Shown: positions 53,655 through 62,828, counted from the stretch's first letter. The stretch is DNA of 64,000 nt from Halobacillus halophilus DSM 2266 (GCF_000284515.1 NC_017668.1:2294001-2358000), one strand, 5' to 3'. A program made the numbers and translations. Notes: generated by a model not told the origin, from the sequence alone.

Positions 53655-53756
53655 CTAACGAGAAGGATCCTGCTTTCCTGTTCCATTTTTTTCGCCTTTT
53701 TCTCTTTTCAATGCATTTAAGTCTTCTTTACTTTTGTTTTTCTTCTTTTTACCCAA
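53655..53756 (-). CDS. 33-residue Lys-rich small protein
   Basis: The frame is open up to 53894, but the best initiation signal is TTG 53756, 7 nt after AAAGGAGG. The product is a very basic, Lys/Asn/Glu-rich 33-mer (GKKKKNKSKEDLNALKREKG, ending QDPSR) with no hydrophobic part. Such composition is typical of small spore-associated or nucleic-acid-binding proteins in Bacillaceae, but I recognise no family. A longer reading would overlap the P450 leader. Confidence 0.5.
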   Translation of the reverse strand: MGKKKKNKSKEDLNALKREKGEKNGTGKQDPSR

Positions 53757-53918
53757 CTTAACTCCTCCTTTCCTTCTTAGTTTGGCATCATTCATGGAAT
53801 TCATGTAATAATAGAAAGCCGATAGACCACCCCTCCTTGCCAAATATTGGTTGTTCAATAGTAATCCATCCTTTACTATTAAGTTATGCTCCATAGTTAC
53901 TTAAAGGAGGAAGATTTA

Positions 53919-55121
53919 ATGGAAAATACTGAAACTATTTATAGATCAAACTTCAAAATAGGAGCCTATACTTTTTATCAAGATCTGCGCTTAAATCAAC
54001 CGGTTTTTCCTATGTCCAGTGGAGGTTCCAATAGTTCCTGGATTATAACTAAGTATGATCATGTAAAAGAATTATTAAAGTCTCCCAGTTTTATTAAAGA
54101 TCAGAATAAATTATTCTCCCAATCTTCACGGGAAGAGATGAATGCAGATGAACTGAATATATTTCAAAACATGATGCTGGACGTTGACCCACCCGACCAC
54201 ACCAGACTTCGTAAGCTGGTCCAACCTTATTTCAATCCTAAAACGATTAAGCAACTGGAACCCCGAATTACTGAAATTGCGCAAGAACTACTTGAAGAAA
54301 TGAAACATAAAAAAGGGTCTGTAGATTTAATTGATGATTACGCTTTTCCTCTGCCAATAATTGTGATTAGTGAACTTCTGGGTGTACCCGTTGAAGACCG
54401 AAACAAATTTAGAAAATGGTCCAATACCATAGTAGCTGCCTCTGACAATATGACTGCTGATTTTCAGGAAGATGTAGAAGCATTTACCGCCTACTTAACC
54501 AGTCTTTTCGAAAAAAGGAAAGCAGAACCTGAAGAGGATTTAATCTCTTCTTTACTGCAAACTGCGGAAGAAGAAGAGCAATTAACCAAAGCAGAATTAT
54601 ACTCGATGGTTGTCTTGTTAATAATTGCAGGCCATGAAACAACGGTTAATCTAATTGGCAATACAATGTTTGCTCTTTTTGAACATCCTGAGCAAATGTC
54701 TAAAATCAAATTTGATCAAACGCTCATTCCTTCTGCGATTGAAGAAGGACTTCGTTTTTATAGTCCCGTTGACTTTTCAACAGCGCGCTGGGCAGAGGAG
54801 GACATGGAGTTCCATGGTCAAGAGATTCGGGGTGGAGACTTAGTTCTAGCATCTATAAGTTCCGCAAATCGCGACGAAGAGAAATTCAGCCATGCTGAGC
54901 AATTTGATGTGACAAGAAGCAAAAATGCCCATGTGGCCTTTGGGTTCGGAATCCACTTTTGTCTCGGTGCTCCTCTGGCGCGTCTGGAAGGTAAAGTCGC
55001 TATTGAAGAGCTGCTGAGCGCTTTTCCAAATATCGATTTAAACCGTACAATGAATAGACCTGAATGGAAGCCGGTATTTCTCCTGCGAGGTCTTTCCCAG
55101 CTTCCAGTTGCTTTAAATTAA
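53919..55121 (+). CDS. Cytochrome P450 (class I bacterial, CYP107/CYP109-like)
   Basis: A 400-residue soluble monooxygenase. The heme loop FGFGIHFCLGAPLARLE has the Cys ligand at 348. The I-helix oxygen motif AGHETT is at 237-242, and the K-helix ExxR is EGLR. It needs ferredoxin partners; fer at 7834 is a plausible donor. ATG 53919 follows AAAGGAGG; the frame open to 53886 has no site. The substrate is unknown and no biosynthetic cluster surrounds it. Confidence 0.9.
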   Translation: MENTETIYRSNFKIGAYTFYQDLRLNQPVFPMSSGGSNSSWIITKYDHVKELLKSPSFIKDQNKLFSQSSREEMNADELNIFQNMMLDVDPPDHTRLRKLVQPYFNPKTIKQLEPRITEIAQELLEEMKHKKGSVDLIDDYAFPLPIIVISELLGVPVEDRNKFRKWSNTIVAASDNMTADFQEDVEAFTAYLTSLFEKRKAEPEEDLISSLLQTAEEEEQLTKAELYSMVVLLIIAGHETTVNLIGNTMFALFEHPEQMSKIKFDQTLIPSAIEEGLRFYSPVDFSTARWAEEDMEFHGQEIRGGDLVLASISSANRDEEKFSHAEQFDVTRSKNAHVAFGFGIHFCLGAPLARLEGKVAIEELLSAFPNIDLNRTMNRPEWKPVFLLRGLSQLPVALN

Positions 55122-55133
55122 GGAATAACTAAG

Positions 55134-55167
55134 AAACCACTGCTCTACTTAAGCAGTGGTTTTTTTA
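55134..55167 (+). terminator. Terminator after the P450 gene
   Basis: Perfect stem AAACCACTGCT/AGCAGTGGTTT with T7. Confidence 0.9.
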
Positions 55168-55803
55168 ATCATTATAAGCGTTATAGCATGCAATCAAACG
55201 GCATGCTACTTTTCTTAAGAATGTGGGCCATATATCCTAATTGGAAGATCATTTTATGAATGGCTCTGATAAAGTTTATTGTTGATTTTTCATAAGAGGC
55301 TTATTACGCAATAGGGCCGGTTACTATAAGACTCAGTTTCGAGATATACTGGGTCCGTTGCCATAAAAAAATGAGAGTTGTTGGGGAAATAACTCGCTTT
55401 CCTATGGGGGAACGGTGAGCTTCCTCGCTCGTTTCACTCCCTGCGGGATCTCATCTAGTTCCTTCTCCCATGGGAGTCTCGTCATTTCCCCACCAACCCC
55501 GCCGAGTGAGAATAACGGACGCTTTTATAAGAGAGAATGCTCTCCCTCCTAATCGGTCCTAAATGCTTTTATGACAGGCTTTTTTACATCGTTATAGCAT
55601 AAGAACAGCTATATGAGCACATGCTATTTTCTCATGAACCCGTTGATGTCTTAAATGGTTTCGAGTTTCTGATCTGGCTAGGTCCGGAGGGGGAAGATGT
55701 AGACTCCTGTGGGATAAACATGATCGGTGAGACCCCGGAAGGCTTTAGCTGTAATGACCCCCAAATGTTGGACACCTTATGAAACTTAGGAGGGACCCAA
55801 CAT

Positions 55804-56310
55804 ATGTCTAAACTTACTTCTCAAGAAAAGTACCTGATCGTCCAACGTTATCTCACGGAAAATGTCAGTTTCCGTGACTTAGAAAAAGAGTTTGGAGTGG
55901 ATAGTTCTTCCATCCGTTATTGGGTGAAATTATCCGAATATCATGGTAGTGAAGCCTTCGACTTCCCCTATACAAACTATTCAGCTGCCTTTAAACTGAA
56001 AGTAATTCAACGTATAGAGGAAGAAGAATATTCGATTCGAGAAGCTTCCGCTATGTTTCACATCCCCGATTTCTCCATGGTACGCCGATGGCGTAAGAAG
56101 TGGCTGGAAGGCGGAAAAGAAGCCCTTGAATCTACAAGGAAGGGGCCAACACAGATGACGTCTCATAAGAAGAAAGAAGATTCAATGGATTCTTATGAAG
56201 CCTTAAAGAAAGAGAATGAACGCTTACGGATGGAAAATGAATACTTAAAAAAGTTAGAGACCTTAGCTCAAAAAAAGAAAGCATCTCGAAAGAAGAACAA
56301 GCGCAAGTAA
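55804..56310 (+). CDS. IS3-family transposase OrfA
   Basis: A 168-residue protein with two helix-turn-helix segments (residues 8-45, FRDLEKEFGVDSSSIRYWV; 60-105, SIREASAMFHIPDFSMVRRW). These bind the IS ends. A C-terminal leucine-zipper coil follows (YEALKKENERLRMENEYLKK). The slippery heptamer AAAAAAG at 56271-56277 is in the correct phase (A AAA AAG) for a -1 shift into OrfB. The start follows TAGGAGGG. Confidence 0.93.
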   Translation: MSKLTSQEKYLIVQRYLTENVSFRDLEKEFGVDSSSIRYWVKLSEYHGSEAFDFPYTNYSAAFKLKVIQRIEEEEYSIREASAMFHIPDFSMVRRWRKKWLEGGKEALESTRKGPTQMTSHKKKEDSMDSYEALKKENERLRMENEYLKKLETLAQKKKASRKKNKRK

Positions 56311-57146
56311 TCGATGAGTTAAGGTTTCATTTTCCAGTTAAACAGCTGACGGAAATAGCTGATATCCCTAGAAGTACCTATTACCATTGGAAAGAAAAGC
56401 AACTCGAGCCAAAAACGGACCGACCATTAAAGGAGCTTATCACCTCCATTTTTAAAGAACATAAAGGTCGCTACGGCTATCGCCGCATTGAAAATGAGCT
56501 TCGTAATCTAGGTCATGAAGTGAACCATAAAAAAGTCTATCGTCTTATGAAAGAACTGGGGCTTCAGTCTACGGTGAAAATGAAGAAATATCGTTCTTAT
56601 AAAGGGAAAGTTGGTCAAACGGCTCCAAACATCTTAAATCGGAATTTCAAGGCGGATCAGCCGAATCAGAAATGGGTGACAGACATTACGGAGTTCAAGC
56701 TATTTGGCGAGAAGCTTTATCTTTCCCCTGTCTTAGATCTATTCAATGGAGAAATCATCACGTACACAATTGGTTCCAGACCCACCTATTCCTTGGTGAA
56801 CAACATGTTAGACCAAGCATTTGAACGCCTTCATCCATCGGATGAACTGGTTATGCACTCCGACCAGGGATGGCATTACCAAATGGCTCCCTATCGAAAG
56901 AAATTGAAAGACCATCAAGTTACCCAAAGCATGTCCAGAAAAGGGAATTGTCATGATAACGCCGTTATGGAGAACTTTTTCGGTATCATGAAATCGGAAT
57001 TCCTTTATTTAAGAGAATTTGAAAGTGTGGCCCATTTCAAACAAGAATTAGAGGAATATATCCATTATTATAATCATAAACGCATCAAATCGAAGCTCAG
57101 AATAAGCCCCATTTCCTATCGAGCCCGCTTTCAAGAATCGGCGTGA
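56277..57146 (+). CDS. IS3-family transposase OrfB (DDE integrase), made by -1 frameshift
   Basis: About 289 residues in the -1 frame relative to OrfA, with no start of its own at the junction, so it is translated as an OrfAB fusion. The N-terminal part has the HTH_21-like HKGRYGYRRI segment. The catalytic triad sits in WVTDITEF (D), MHSDQGWHYQ (D) and CHDNAVMENFFGIMKSE (E). The frame is uninterrupted, so the enzyme looks functional. Confidence 0.9.
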   Translation, partial: ESISKEEQAQVIDELRFHFPVKQLTEIADIPRSTYYHWKEKQLEPKTDRPLKELITSIFKEHKGRYGYRRIENELRNLGHEVNHKKVYRLMKELGLQSTVKMKKYRSYKGKVGQTAPNILNRNFKADQPNQKWVTDITEFKLFGEKLYLSPVLDLFNGEIITYTIGSRPTYSLVNNMLDQAFERLHPSDELVMHSDQGWHYQMAPYRKKLKDHQVTQSMSRKGNCHDNAVMENFFGIMKSEFLYLREFESVAHFKQELEEYIHYYNHKRIKSKLRISPISYRARFQESA

Positions 57147-57467
57147 TAATTTTAATGAATGTGTCCAATTTTAAGGGGTCAGTTCATAGCCTGAGGAGGC
57201 TCAGCACAAAGGATGTTCGACTAAGATCGCCACGTCCTGTGGCAACGTCGAACGACCCTGCGTCGTGCAGGGCCGGAAAGCGAAATCGTCCCCCCGGAGG
57301 ACCTTTCACTCAACAAATATCTCGAAATCAAGTCTTCAACAAACGGGAGCTTAACCTTAAAATCAACACTGAAGTTTAACAAGCCTTATGAATAAACTTT
57401 AGGTACGTGGATCTTTAATCCCTCAAATGTCTTTCTGCATCTTTTCTACTAGACGATTCAAGTGTTT

Positions 57468-58886
57468 TCACCCGATATTTCTATTCATCTTTGAAGAACT
57501 CTTTTCTTCCAGTCCAGCTTTAACTATGCTAAACCCTGTCAACGCCAATAAAATAGATATCACAGGGGTTGCTAAATTAAAAAAAGCATAAGGAAGATAG
57601 GAAAGGGTTTCTACCCCAAGAGTTCCGGCTACAAATATACCTCCAGTATTCCAAGGAACCAGTACGCTTGTAACAGTCCCACCATCCTCTACTGCACGCG
57701 ATAAGTTCTTTCTATGGAGGTTTTTCTGATTATAAGTATCTGCGTACATGCGTGCTGGAACTATAATCGAAATATATTGTTCAGCCATCGTGATGTTCGT
57801 ACCAATAGAAGTTAAAATAGTGGCAGGAACCAACGCGCGCGTAGAGCGTACCAAGTGGATGATTCCATCCATCATCTTCTTCATCATTCCAGTACCTTCA
57901 ATAACTCCTCCGAAAATCATAGCTACAATGGTCAGAGAAATGGTGTACATCATACTGCTAAGTCCACCCTGGTTCAATAAATTATTCATCAGCTCATTTT
58001 CAGTATTCAATTGGTATCCATCATATAGTGATAACACCCCAGTTCCTACTGCATCTCCCTGAATAAGAACTTGACATAAAAATCCCAGCACAACACCTAC
58101 ACTAAGAGCAGGCAATGCAGGTATCTTTAAAAGTACCAATACAATTACAACTACCGGAACTAACAAGAGCCATGGAGAAATAATGAATTGAGATTGTAGG
58201 TTCTCCATAATTAAGGATATTTGCTCGCTTTCATATCCTGTTACCGAAAACCTCTGCCCTACTATCCCAAAAATAACTGCAGCTATCACGTAGGCTGGGA
58301 GTGTAGTATAAAGCAAATGTTTAATATGTTCGAATAAAGGAACATCTGCTATCCCTGAAGCTAGATTTGTGGTATCGGAAAGAGGAGACATTTTATCCCC
58401 CATATACGCGCCCGAGATGATAGCCCCCGCAATCATAGGTTCAGAAATGCCCATGCTGATTCCTATTCCCATACCCGCTACCCCAATCGTAGCCATGGTG
58501 GACCAGGAACTGCCAATTGATAAAGCAACCACTGTACAAAGAAGCATAATGGAAATAAGAAAATAACCAGGTGAAATGAGCTTGAGTCCATAAAAAATTA
58601 AACTCCCTACGATTCCGCCTCCGATCCATGAACCAATAATTAAACCAACTAAAAGCAATATAACAATGGCAGGCAGTGCCTTATGTATACCAGAGTAAAA
58701 ACTACTTTCTATTTCGTTCCAAGAATATCCATAAAACAAAGCTACAATGGACGCTGAAAAAGCTCCTAATAATAAGGGGATATGAGGAGCTCCTTCATAC
58801 TTTATAATTGTAAATCCCATTGCTACAATCATGATGAACAGGGGCAATGCAGCCATATATATAGGCATACTTTTTCTTTCACTCAA
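57468..58886 (-). CDS. nhaC: Na+/H+ antiporter, NhaC family
   Basis: A 472-residue membrane protein with about 11 helices that expels Na+ against H+ uptake, useful under salt and alkaline stress. Family motifs include GSSWSTMATIGVAGMGIG and GAYMGDKMSPLSDTTNLA. The start is TTG 58886 with AAGGAGGG. Monocistronic; possibly tied to a saline habitat. NhaC-like proteins can also exchange malate/lactate (MleN), so the ion is not certain. Confidence 0.85.
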   Translation of the reverse strand: MSERKSMPIYMAALPLFIMIVAMGFTIIKYEGAPHIPLLLGAFSASIVALFYGYSWNEIESSFYSGIHKALPAIVILLLVGLIIGSWIGGGIVGSLIFYGLKLISPGYFLISIMLLCTVVALSIGSSWSTMATIGVAGMGIGISMGISEPMIAGAIISGAYMGDKMSPLSDTTNLASGIADVPLFEHIKHLLYTTLPAYVIAAVIFGIVGQRFSVTGYESEQISLIMENLQSQFIISPWLLLVPVVVIVLVLLKIPALPALSVGVVLGFLCQVLIQGDAVGTGVLSLYDGYQLNTENELMNNLLNQGGLSSMMYTISLTIVAMIFGGVIEGTGMMKKMMDGIIHLVRSTRALVPATILTSIGTNITMAEQYISIIVPARMYADTYNQKNLHRKNLSRAVEDGGTVTSVLVPWNTGGIFVAGTLGVETLSYLPYAFFNLATPVISILLALTGFSIVKAGLEEKSSSKMNRNIG

Positions 58887-58937
58887 AGTATCCCTCCTTA
58901 TAATGAATAGTAAATTAGGTTTCCACCTTTGAACAGC

Positions 58938-59615
58938 TTACTCGACTATATCATTTACATTTATCAATTTTGACTGAATGATATATCGGTCAGGCGCATC
59001 TCCTATAAAGTCCAGCGGATAACAAGTGGATAGAGTCAAAGTAGCTTCGTCTTTTTCCACAATTACGCTTCGGTCATCAGCATCAGTCACCCACATTTTT
59101 TCAACCTTATACTCATACCTTTTTCCATCATATTCTACAAAAATAGAGTCGTCTTTCTTTACGTCTCCCAATTCAGTAAATACGGTCTCTCGATGGCCAC
59201 TAAGTACAGTATGTCTTTTTTCCTCAGGAGTCGTTGTCCATTCACTTACATACATACCTACTCCTTGTTTTAAGACTTCTGGATCAGCTCCCCAAAATGT
59301 GTCGTACCCCATTTCGATACTCGGAATAACTACTCTTCCCACATTTTCTCCTTTCTCGTATTTGCTAATTTCTTCACTCATAGTGACTGGATCAGGAGAC
59401 TTACTTTTTTGGGTTATCTGTGTTTCCACATTATTTATTGTTGAGGAGGGTTTACCGGCTTCTTTACTTACTGATTTATTATCAGGTTTGCTCCAATCTT
59501 CGGTTTCTTCCATAGGAACTTTTTCAGCTGCTTTGGTTCCGTCCCACCATTGGTATCCATAAAAGCCAGCCATTAAGACTCCGAATAACATGATTGCTAC
59601 TAAAACTTTATTCAC
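58938..59615 (-). CDS. Class D sortase
   Basis: A 225-residue sortase with an N-terminal anchor helix (residues 4-22) and a hydrophilic linker. The catalytic residues are H141 (LSGHRET), C198 (TLSTCYP) and R210 (PDRYII). The arrangement matches SrtD/YhcS. It would attach the neighbouring LPDTS-tagged protein to peptidoglycan. GTG 59615 is preceded by GAGGTG. The two genes are separated only by a hairpin. Confidence 0.9.
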   Translation of the reverse strand: MNKVLVAIMLFGVLMAGFYGYQWWDGTKAAEKVPMEETEDWSKPDNKSVSKEAGKPSSTINNVETQITQKSKSPDPVTMSEEISKYEKGENVGRVVIPSIEMGYDTFWGADPEVLKQGVGMYVSEWTTTPEEKRHTVLSGHRETVFTELGDVKKDDSIFVEYDGKRYEYKVEKMWVTDADDRSVIVEKDEATLTLSTCYPLDFIGDAPDRYIIQSKLINVNDIVE

Positions 59616-59657
59616 GATTTCACCTCTATTATTTCCTTTTCATACCATAATAAAGGA

Positions 59658-59688
59658 AGAAAAGCCGCATGTACACATGCGGCTTTTC
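59658..59688 (-). terminator. Hairpin between sortase and substrate genes
   Basis: Stem AAAAGCCGCATG/CATGCGGCTTTT with TTTTCTT on the minus strand. It may partly uncouple sortase from substrate expression. Confidence 0.8.
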
Positions 59689-59699
59689 TCTCTCATACA

Positions 59700-60629
59700 C
59701 TAGGCACGACTCGCCATTTGTCTTCTGTAAACAAAAATTCCACCAGCAATCATTGCGAGAGACGCTCCAGCTAAAGCCAAACCAGGGTCATTACTTGAAG
59801 TATCTGGCAGTTCACCGCCTTCAGGAAGGGTTTCTTCAAATGACTTAGCGTTGTCCACCACTTGGTCTGGAATGGTAATGGTTCCAACTCCATTGAAATT
59901 ATCGATAGACATATCAAAAGTTTGTACCATATTAGTTGACATATCTTCCATTTCCATATCCATGTCAAGATTCATCATCATTCCAGTCATATAATGAGTT
60001 TCTTTATCAATTGTTAATTGATAAGAAATATTGTTAATAGTCATTTGTTTCATCATTTCTTCCATCATCTTCGCCATCTCTTTGTCATCCATGCTGTTTT
60101 GAAAAAGTTGTTGAGAAGCTTTCAGAAGTTTTTCTCCGTCACCTTCATAACTTACTACATAGGATCCTTCTGCCTCCTCAACTTTCATTTCCTTTGCAAA
60201 TTCTGAAGCCTGGGAAACCTGAGATTGAGCCGTCATCAATTCCTGAATGTCGGATTGACTCATTGGAAAATTATCTTCAAATTTAACCCAATCCCCTTCA
60301 GGATTCTGCTGATAAAAACCTTCTTCTGTCCAGTATGATTCAAGTTCCAGTTGTTTTTCACTTTCCGGTAATGAGGTTTTAACCTTCTGGTGCATCGCAA
60401 ATGGATCCAATGTTATGTCAGCCTCGGATTCTGTAGAAATAACCTGTTCCGTGCCCTGCATTGGCATTTTCTGCTCCGTTATGGAACGTACCGTGTAACT
60501 ATCCAGCTCCATCATAGCCTCATTAGATTTCTTTAATAGTTCCTCTGCACTCATCTCCTCGGCTGCGACCTGAAGCGGTACCATCACTACTAGTAAAACT
60601 GCGGTCAAACTGGCTAACTTCTTAAACAT
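59700..60629 (-). CDS. LPDTS-anchored cell-wall protein (sortase D substrate)
   Basis: A 309-residue exported protein. Signal peptide about 1-24. The extracellular domain (about 25-265) has the pattern of lipoprotein-like LppX/DUF6612 proteins and a Met-rich stretch (MMEEMMKQM, MMMNLDMDMEMEDM). The sorting signal is L274-P-D-T-S278, then a hydrophobic helix and a basic tail (YRRQMASRA). LPDT[AS] is the motif of class D sortases, encoded next door. ATG 60629 follows TAGGAG; the upstream frame lacks signals. Confidence 0.88.
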   Translation of the reverse strand: MFKKLASLTAVLLVVMVPLQVAAEEMSAEELLKKSNEAMMELDSYTVRSITEQKMPMQGTEQVISTESEADITLDPFAMHQKVKTSLPESEKQLELESYWTEEGFYQQNPEGDWVKFEDNFPMSQSDIQELMTAQSQVSQASEFAKEMKVEEAEGSYVVSYEGDGEKLLKASQQLFQNSMDDKEMAKMMEEMMKQMTINNISYQLTIDKETHYMTGMMMNLDMDMEMEDMSTNMVQTFDMSIDNFNGVGTITIPDQVVDNAKSFEETLPEGGELPDTSSNDPGLALAGASLAMIAGGIFVYRRQMASRA

Positions 60630-60834
60630 CCAAACACTCCTAAATTGTATTAGGCATCCATCATAGGGTATTTCCTGACTTATGTATGTACTAAAACAAA
60701 GATGATGCAGTTCAGACCTTTTCCCTATCATTTCGTACCCACTACTCTTTACCCACCATTTCCAAAATAAAACATTTTTTTCATTAGAATTCTTAGATCT
60801 TTAAATGATTAATCAGTCTAAATTACTAAATAAA

Positions 60835-62220
60835 TCACCAGCTTAACCTCGTTATATTAGATGATGGACCAAGGCCTTTATTCTTTTGCAGTATCCTATC
60901 TGCTACGTAAAGCCCACTGGCAGCCGCTTGAGATAAAGAGTGTGTGACACCTGAACAATCGCCAATTAAAAATAAACCTTCTATTTCAGTTTCGAAATCT
61001 TTCGTAGTATTAATTTGTGGTTCATAGAATTTAGCATCCATTCCATAAACCAAAGTATCCGGATGGATTGGTTTTTCAATAAGGTTCTCCAATTTCTCCA
61101 TAAATTCCAGTACTGCACGGAGATATAAACCAGGTATTTCATCTACTAAATTCCCCGCCTCTGCTTCAAGGCTGGGTCTGATTAAGTTAGATGAAAGCTC
61201 GGAAGAAGGACGATTAGCATAAAAATCACCTAGGCGTTGGGTAATAATTCGTTCATTATCTTGATTAATTCCTCCTATTATACATTGGGCTGTCTGCATA
61301 GCCTTGTCATAAGATGAGAGGTAGCGGGGGACAAATAGAGTAAAATTTAAATTACCACTTTCGGTCTTTTCTTCATTTTTATTTTGCCCATCAGGCATTA
61401 CGAGACCGTTCTGATACTTACGAATAATACGTCCGCGGGGGTTCATACAGTACGTCGTGGCTTCATATCCTTCCCCTCGACATCTTAGCTTCGTCTCAAA
61501 TGTTTCCTTTAAAATAGAGTCCAGCTGGTCTTCTTTCATCTCTATCCTTAAACCCAGATCCAGTCTAGTTTCACCAGTTTTAAGACCAAGGTCTTTCATT
61601 TGCTTCTCTAGCCACTTACCTCCGCTTTTTCCTGTTCCTATAACTAGTTGTTTACTATGAAAATTCCCTTTGTCTGTTTCTATCAAAAAACTATGAGCTT
61701 TTGATTGAACCGATATAACATTTGTTTCAAATGTAAAGTGAATGTGTTTTTTCATTGTCTCGTAGAGTTCTTGGAAAACCTCCACAGCTACTTGAGTTCC
61801 CAAATGTCTCACTTGTGCAGATAATACTTCTAAACCAAGTTTTTCAGCTTTAGCTGCAAGTAATTCATTTTTTGTGCTGTATAACCCTACACTTTCTGCA
61901 CCAAACCTTTGAAGTGTGCGGTCTACTTCTTTCATTAACTCCAGGGTTCTTTCTTCCCCTATCTTACGTCCCAAATCTCCTCCAAAATCATTTGTATAAT
62001 TAAATTTCCCTTCTGATTTCCCGAGGCCTGCATACCCTATGTATTTATTGCAATCCTCACCACAAGTGCATGATAAACCTTCATCCAATCCGCACTTTCT
62101 CTCCATGAGTGGTTTTCCTTTATCTATAATCCGTATCGACAAGTTATTATTCTCCTGAACCAGTTTGTGAGCAAAAAATATACTGCTTACCCCAGCCCCT
62201 ATAATGATAATATCTTCCAT
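60835..62220 (-). CDS. FAD-dependent oxidoreductase with N-terminal Cys cluster (COG2509-like)
   Basis: A 461-residue flavoprotein. GAGVSSIFFAHKL is the dinucleotide motif at residues 8-20, and the C-terminal FAD contact is GLFLIGDCSGVTHSLSQAAA. Four cysteines (43, 51, 53, 57) cluster just after the first Rossmann strand, as in a subgroup of HI0933/COG2509 dehydrogenases; they might bind metal or Fe-S. No substrate can be read. ATG 62220 follows GGGGGAG. Transcribed with the GNAT gene after a 44-nt gap. Confidence 0.78.
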   Translation of the reverse strand: MEDIIIIGAGVSSIFFAHKLVQENNNLSIRIIDKGKPLMERKCGLDEGLSCTCGEDCNKYIGYAGLGKSEGKFNYTNDFGGDLGRKIGEERTLELMKEVDRTLQRFGAESVGLYSTKNELLAAKAEKLGLEVLSAQVRHLGTQVAVEVFQELYETMKKHIHFTFETNVISVQSKAHSFLIETDKGNFHSKQLVIGTGKSGGKWLEKQMKDLGLKTGETRLDLGLRIEMKEDQLDSILKETFETKLRCRGEGYEATTYCMNPRGRIIRKYQNGLVMPDGQNKNEEKTESGNLNFTLFVPRYLSSYDKAMQTAQCIIGGINQDNERIITQRLGDFYANRPSSELSSNLIRPSLEAEAGNLVDEIPGLYLRAVLEFMEKLENLIEKPIHPDTLVYGMDAKFYEPQINTTKDFETEIEGLFLIGDCSGVTHSLSQAAASGLYVADRILQKNKGLGPSSNITRLSW

Positions 62221-62264
62221 TTATATTAATTCTCCCCCATTCCATAAAAGTATAGCGATGAATC

Positions 62265-62828
62265 TTACTCTGTCACCTTGGCATAAATATATGTATCAGT
62301 GAGTCTTTGCCCATCTACCGATAAATCTTCATTTCGCAGTATTCCTTCTAAATCATAACCCAATCTTTCTGGAATCGAACGGCTTTTAAGATTTCCAGAT
62401 TCACAACGGATCTCTACTCTCACACATTCTAAATCCTGAAATGCATATTTAGTCAATGCTGCAACGGCTTCTCTCATGTAACCCTTTCCACTTTTTATGG
62501 TATCGATCCAATATCCTATTTCAAGCTTAGGAATTTCCCAATTAATATTATGAAAACCTGTAGATCCTACAAATTCTCCATTTTCTCGTAAGAAAATAAG
62601 ATATCTTAGATTTTCCCGTGTAAGAAATTTTGCATGTGCTTCGCGAGTGTTTACTTCTGTATCCTCGGGAGTTGGAACTTCCTGGACAAAGCCAAGCCAA
62701 GGCCGTAGTTCTTCTCGTGATTCTTGTATTGCTTTATTAACTACAGCCCCGTCGCCTGGGACTGGCATTTTTAAGATTAATCTTTCTGTTTCAATTTCGG
62801 TACGAACATCCATTAAAATTGGATTCAT
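62265..62828 (-). CDS. GNAT N-acetyltransferase, RimJ/RimL type
   Basis: A 187-residue Acetyltransf_3 domain protein. The acetyl-CoA-binding loop is the KSGKGYMREAV stretch, and EIRCESGNLKSRSIPERLGY the conserved C-terminal block. Relatives acetylate ribosomal protein N termini or small amines. Start ATG 62828 follows AAGGGGAGA. Confidence 0.82.
   Translation of the reverse strand: MNPILMDVRTEIETERLILKMPVPGDGAVVNKAIQESREELRPWLGFVQEVPTPEDTEVNTREAHAKFLTRENLRYLIFLRENGEFVGSTGFHNINWEIPKLEIGYWIDTIKSGKGYMREAVAALTKYAFQDLECVRVEIRCESGNLKSRSIPERLGYDLEGILRNEDLSVDGQRLTDTYIYAKVTE

Larger units (their letters stand above)
55750..57186 (+). mobile_element. IS3-family insertion sequence, IS150-type, intact
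   Basis: A 1437-bp IS with imperfect terminal inverted repeats (left TGTAATGACCCC...TTGGACAC, right TGAACTGACCCC...TTGGACAC). It is flanked by a 4-bp direct repeat TAGC (55746-55749 and 57187-57190). It encodes OrfA and, in the -1 frame, OrfB with a complete DDE set. It lies within the palindromic module of element C, so it arrived after that element. Confidence 0.93.
55262..57385. mobile_element. Repeat element C, interrupted by an IS
   Basis: Left end GGCTCTGATAAAGTTTATTG; right end the complement of GGCTTGTTAAACTTC. Without the IS (1437 bp plus 4-bp duplication) it is about 683 bp. It keeps the inner marks AAGACTCAGTTTCGAGATA and ATATCTCGAAATCAAGTCTT. Module order is as in element A. The flanks share TTATGA, a possible decayed target duplication. 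It separates the P450 from nhaC. Confidence 0.75.

Noticed and set aside
57143-57379. 78-codon frame at the right edge of element C
   Set aside because: Runs from the IS end into the repeat element; an artefact of the insertion junction.
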